The notes under the pieces are model-generated. The model did no database searches, was not told where the DNA came from, and worked only from the letters and a program-made list of their open reading frames with translations. From the NCBI GenBank assembly GCA_021806845.1, contig JAKAPV010000123.1, positions 1 to 8,625 of the forward strand: a DNA stretch of 8,625 nucleotides, given 5' to 3'. The DNA comes from Bacillota bacterium. GTDB taxonomy: Bacteria; Bacillota; Sulfobacillia; JAJZYS01; JAJYTV01. Shown one piece after another: positions 6,071-8,625 of the stretch. The position numbers were made by a program, and so were the translations under genes. Every line of letters begins with the position of its first letter. Position 1 is the stretch's first letter.

Positions 6071-6090
6071 TCGTGGCACCCCCCAATAGA

Positions 6091-6118
6091 TCGACGGGGA
6101 GCCTAGGCCCCCCGTCGA
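6091..6118 (-). promoter_or_regulatory. Strong hairpin between acpP and fabF
   Basis: A perfect 9-bp stem TCGACGGGG (6091-6099) / CCCCGTCGA (6110-6118), with one mismatch and then a GC / GC extension within GCCTAGGC. It starts 11 nt after the acpP stop on the minus strand and is not followed by a T run (TCTATTGGGG follows). It is likelier to protect the acpP mRNA 3' end or attenuate read-through to fabF than to be a full terminator. Confidence 0.6.
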
Positions 6119-6129
6119 CCGGAGCAGTC

Positions 6130-6372
6130 TTAAGCGCGCTCCTTGATGTAATCCACGGCGTCCTGCACCGTGCTGATCTTCTCTGCGTCCTCGTCTGGAA
6201 TGTCGAGGTCGAATTCCTCTTCAAAGGCCATGATCAGCTCGACGATGTCGAGCGAGTCAGCCCCGAGGTCGTCGATAAACGACGCCTCCGGTGTTACCTG
6301 TGCCGCCTCCACCCCGAGCTGGTCGACGATGATGCCTCGAACCTTCTCAAGAACTTCGTTTGCGTCGGCCAT
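6130..6372 (-). CDS. acpP: Acyl carrier protein
   Basis: Small acidic carrier of the growing acyl chain in type II fatty acid synthesis, 80 aa, four-helix family of usual length. The phosphopantetheine attachment serine is Ser40 in LGADSLDIVEL (36-46), the DSL motif being complete. The recognition helix (EEEFDLDIPDEDAEKI, about 51-66) is strongly acidic, as expected for docking to Fab enzymes. The ATG at 6370-6372 is preceded by AAAGGGGG (6380-6387) at 7 nt spacing. The gene begins 16 nt after fabG and is followed by a stable hairpin before fabF. The cofactor would be added by a holo-ACP synthase encoded elsewhere. Confidence 0.98.
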   Translation of the reverse strand: MADANEVLEKVRGIIVDQLGVEAAQVTPEASFIDDLGADSLDIVELIMAFEEEFDLDIPDEDAEKISTVQDAVDYIKERA

Positions 6373-6388
6373 CTGCTCACCCCCTTTC

Positions 6389-7126
6389 CTAGCCTGCGGT
6401 CAAGCCACCGTCCACGGGAAGCGTAACCCCTGTGATATAGGCGGCCTCAGGCCGCGCCAGGAATGCGACGGCTGCTGCGACCTCCTCGGGTGTTCCCGCC
6501 CTGCCAAGCGGTATGCTGGCTGTGAGCGCTTCGCGACCCTTGATGTCGGAGGACATGTCGGTGTCGATCAGGCCTGGCGCGACGGCGTTCACGGTGATGT
6601 TCCGCGATGCCACCTCTTTGGCCACAGCGCGCGTCAGCCCCAGCATCCCCGCCTTGGCGGCGGAATAGTTGGCCTGTCCGGGGTTCCCGACCATCCCGGA
6701 AATCGAGGAAATGTTGATGATGCGGCCGTAGCGCTGCTTCAGCATCGGCTTGAGGGCCGCGCGAATCAGCCGGAAGGCTCCCGCAAGGTTCGTCTCGAGC
6801 ACGGCGCCGAAGTCTTCGTCCGACATCCGCAGGACCAGGGTATCGCGGGTTATGCCGGCATTATTCACGAGAACGTCGATCCGGCCGAACTTCTCGATCA
6901 CTTCCTGCACGAGGCGGTCCGCCTCGCCGGGCACTGCGACGTCCCCTTGCAGCGCAAACGCCCTTCCACCGGCGCCCGCGATCTCATCAACGACGGTGTT
7001 CGCCTGGGCGGCTCCCTGGCGGTAGTTCACCGCGACATGGAAACCTTCCTTCGCGAGCTCGAGCGCACATGCGCGACCGATGCCTCTGCTGGCTCCTGTC
7101 ACCAGCGCGACGGAAGCAGGCATCAT
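6389..7126 (-). CDS. fabG: 3-oxoacyl-ACP reductase
   Basis: NADPH-dependent short-chain dehydrogenase (EC 1.1.1.100) reducing 3-ketoacyl-ACP to 3-hydroxyacyl-ACP, 245 aa. It has the cofactor loop TGASRGIG (10-17), NNAG (88-91) and a complete catalytic tetrad Asn113, Ser141, Tyr154 and Lys158 (YSAAK). The family C-terminus TLPVDGGLTAG is present. Two adjacent ATG codons (7124-7126 and 7121-7123) could start it. AAGGAGG at 7136-7142 lies 9 nt before the first, so that one is preferred. It starts one base after the fabD stop, indicating coupled translation in the fab operon. Confidence 0.97.
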   Translation of the reverse strand: MMPASVALVTGASRGIGRACALELAKEGFHVAVNYRQGAAQANTVVDEIAGAGGRAFALQGDVAVPGEADRLVQEVIEKFGRIDVLVNNAGITRDTLVLRMSDEDFGAVLETNLAGAFRLIRAALKPMLKQRYGRIINISSISGMVGNPGQANYSAAKAGMLGLTRAVAKEVASRNITVNAVAPGLIDTDMSSDIKGREALTASIPLGRAGTPEEVAAAVAFLARPEAAYITGVTLPVDGGLTAG

Positions 7127-7127
7127 G

Positions 7128-8057
7128 CTAGCAAACCTCCTTGGCCCAATCAAGCACGTCCTGCAGGTCCTGCAGCTTGTCGGTGGTGCGGGACTTGATC
7201 GACCGGTCGATCCGCTTTAGGAAGCCGACCTGCGAGCGGCCGGGGCCCACCTCGATGAAGTGATCGAAGCCCTCCTGCAGCAGGTAGGCGAGCGAGTCCG
7301 CGAAGCGCACGGGGCGGTAGACCTGCAGCGCCAGGGTGTCGACGATGCGCGCGATCTCGGTCGGGCGCGCCGTCATGTTCGCGATCACCGGAAAGGCTGG
7401 CCGGCCCCAGGCGATGCGCTCGAGCGCCGGCCGCAATGCCGCCCCGGCCGGCTGCAAGAGGGAGGTGTGGAACGGCGCCGATACCGAGAGGCGTACGCTG
7501 CGTGCTCCGCGCTCGGCCGTCCGGTCGGCCATCCAGTCGAGCGCCGCGGGGCGCCCCGCCACGACGACCTGCCCGGGCGCATTGTAGTTCGCGGGTTCGA
7601 GCGTGTCGGGCGCCTCCTGGCAAAGCGCCTCCACCTCGGTGTCCGCGAGGCCCAGCACCGCGAGCATGCCGCCGGTTCCCTCGGGAACGGCCTCCTGCAT
7701 CAGCTTGCCGCGCAGCCGCACGAGCGGCAGCGCCTCCTCCCAAGGCAGGGTGCCCGCCGCGACGTGGGCGCCGTACTCCCCGAGCGACAGGCCGAGCGCC
7801 GCCTGTGCGTGCACGTCAGCCGCCTGCAGCACGTGCCAGGTCGCGACCGACACGGTGAGGATCGCCGGCTGCGTCCACTCGGTGCGGCGCAGTTCCTCTT
7901 GCGATCCTTCGAAGCAGATCCGCCGCAGCGTAAGCCCCACGATCTGCTCGGCGCGCTCGAACACCTCTCTCGCTTCCGCGAAGGCGTCGTAGATCTCCCT
8001 GCCCATGCCCGGGTACTGTGCGCCCTGGCCGGCGAACAGCAGTGCGGTCCTGCCCAT
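7128..8057 (-). CDS. fabD: Malonyl-CoA:ACP transacylase
   Basis: Transfers malonyl groups from CoA to ACP (EC 2.3.1.39), supplying FabF with its extender substrate. It is 309 aa, the usual length. It shows FAGQGAQYPGMG (8-19), nucleophile Ser91 in GLSLGE (89-94), Arg116 in RLRGK (the malonate carboxylate anchor) and catalytic His197 in APFHTSLLQPAG. The residue before the nucleophile is Leu rather than the common His of GHSLGE, a variant I recall in other Firmicutes FabD. The start is fixed by AGGAGG (8065-8070), 7 nt upstream of ATG 8055-8057, and by the family N-terminus; an in-frame extension to 8174 runs inside plsX and is not credible. It begins 2 nt after the plsX stop. Confidence 0.97.
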   Translation of the reverse strand: MGRTALLFAGQGAQYPGMGREIYDAFAEAREVFERAEQIVGLTLRRICFEGSQEELRRTEWTQPAILTVSVATWHVLQAADVHAQAALGLSLGEYGAHVAAGTLPWEEALPLVRLRGKLMQEAVPEGTGGMLAVLGLADTEVEALCQEAPDTLEPANYNAPGQVVVAGRPAALDWMADRTAERGARSVRLSVSAPFHTSLLQPAGAALRPALERIAWGRPAFPVIANMTARPTEIARIVDTLALQVYRPVRFADSLAYLLQEGFDHFIEVGPGRSQVGFLKRIDRSIKSRTTDKLQDLQDVLDWAKEVC

Positions 8058-8059
8058 GC

Positions 8060-8625
8060 CTATTCCTCCTGCCGCAGCGCGCTTTCCATCTGGCGCACCA
8101 CACCGCTTGCCACGAACTCGCCCGCGACGCGCACGCCGTTGCAGGCTGCGAGCGCGCGGGAACTCCCGTGGCACTTGATGACCGGGCCGCGCACGCCCAG
8201 AAGCGGTGCGCCGCCATGGGTCGAGTAGTCCAGCGTCTTGCCGACGTCCCGCAGCCGCTCACGCACCAAAAGGCCGCCGAGGCGCGTGCGGAACCCCCGT
8301 GAAAGCTCCTTGCGCAAGAGCGAGAAGATGCCGATGCCAAACCCCTCGATCGTCTTGAGCGCGACGTTGCCGACGAACCCGTCGCAGACGATCACCTGGA
8401 CGTCTCCCGTGAGGATCTCCCGCCCCTCGATGTTGCCGACGAAGCGGATCGGGAGCTGCTTCAAGAGGTCGTAGGCCGCGCGCACCGTCTCGTTCCCCTT
8501 CGACTCCTCAATGCCGATGTTGAGCAGCGCGACCGCGGGGCTGGGCTGGTGCAGGACCTGCTCCGCGTACAGGCTGCCCGCCAGCGCATACTCCGCGAGG
8601 TCCTCGGGGCGCGCGTCGACGGCGG
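8060..8625 (-). CDS. plsX: Phosphate acyltransferase PlsX, C-terminal part
   Basis: The last 187 residues of PlsX (EC 2.3.1.274), which converts acyl-ACP to acyl-phosphate for PlsY in phospholipid synthesis; it is a peripheral membrane enzyme. Roughly the first 145 residues lie beyond the right edge. Recognisable blocks are LAGSLYAEQVL, ALLNIGIEESKGNE, FVGNIEGREIL, VIVCDGFVGNVALKTIEG and GGAPLLGVRGPVIKCHGSS, all in family order. The TAG stop (8060-8062) overlaps the region carrying the fabD ribosome site. No frameshift is seen, so the gene appears intact as far as visible. Its placement before fabD links acyl-ACP production with its use in the membrane; upstream genes such as fapR cannot be seen. 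Confidence 0.96.
   Translation of the reverse strand, partial: AVDARPEDLAEYALAGSLYAEQVLHQPSPAVALLNIGIEESKGNETVRAAYDLLKQLPIRFVGNIEGREILTGDVQVIVCDGFVGNVALKTIEGFGIGIFSLLRKELSRGFRTRLGGLLVRERLRDVGKTLDYSTHGGAPLLGVRGPVIKCHGSSRALAACNGVRVAGEFVASGVVRQMESALRQEE

Noticed and set aside
4799..6106. 435-codon open frame on the plus strand opposite fabF
   Set aside because: It is antisense to a fully conserved fabF; the protein is Arg/Ala/Asp-rich with no recognisable motif, a common by-product of GC-rich codon use.
7788..7793. Leu in place of His before the FabD nucleophile as a sign of inactivity
   Set aside because: The Ser, Arg and His needed for catalysis are present, and GLSLGE is a variant I recall in other Firmicutes FabD proteins.
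7128..8174. Extended fabD with 39 extra N-terminal residues
   Set aside because: The extension lies in the plsX coding sequence and is Arg-rich; the AGGAGG site and family N-terminus fix the start at 8057.

Overview
The window is GC-rich bacterial chromosome with G/C-heavy third codon positions, dense gene packing and Shine-Dalgarno sequences of the AGGAGG or G-run type. The gene order plsX-fabD-fabG-acpP-fabF-rnc, with smc on the same strand further along, is a Firmicutes core cluster. The fabF-between-acpP-and-rnc arrangement plus high GC suggests a high-GC Bacilli or clostridial lineage (Alicyclobacillaceae-like or similar). The lineage is an inference; no RNA gene is present to fix it.

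Right part (4180-8625, minus strand): a compact fatty acid and phospholipid initiation operon read right to left. It holds the plsX 3' part (acyl-phosphate formation), fabD (malonyl-CoA:ACP transacylase), fabG (ketoacyl-ACP reductase), acpP (acyl carrier protein), fabF (condensing enzyme) and rnc (RNase III). Gaps are 1-2 nt at plsX/fabD and fabD/fabG, 16 nt at fabG/acpP, and 59 nt containing a very stable hairpin at acpP/fabF. fabF and rnc overlap. These genes form one acyl-chain elongation module, with malonyl-ACP made by FabD, extended by FabF, reduced by FabG, and acyl-ACP withdrawn by PlsX for phospholipid synthesis.

Middle part (276-4211): in many Firmicutes smc directly follows rnc. 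Here a three-gene block lies between them: a plus-strand DNA-binding protein with an S24/LexA-like C-terminal fold that lacks the catalytic Ser and Lys (3684-4211), plus-strand urocanate hydratase hutU (1843-3537), and a divergent minus-strand APC-family amino acid permease (276-1691). The 151-nt divergent region between permease and hutU holds several inverted repeats and an unusual hairpin between a strong G-run ribosome site and the hutU start. An intrinsic-terminator-like hairpin follows hutU. No hutH, hutI or hutG is in the window. The regulator ends inside the 3' end of rnc (32-nt tail-to-tail overlap).

Left edge (1-207, minus): the first 69 residues of an SMC chromosome condensation protein, apparently starting at CTG. 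It lies 68 nt downstream of the permease with no clear terminator between them, so it may depend partly on permease transcription.

No tRNA, rRNA, CRISPR array, insertion sequence or phage gene is visible, and no gene-free stretch exceeds 300 bases. I see no wholly new system. The most interesting points are the inactive LexA-like regulator, the interruption of rnc-smc by a lone hutU and permease, the hutU leader structure, and the divergent SMC N-terminus.
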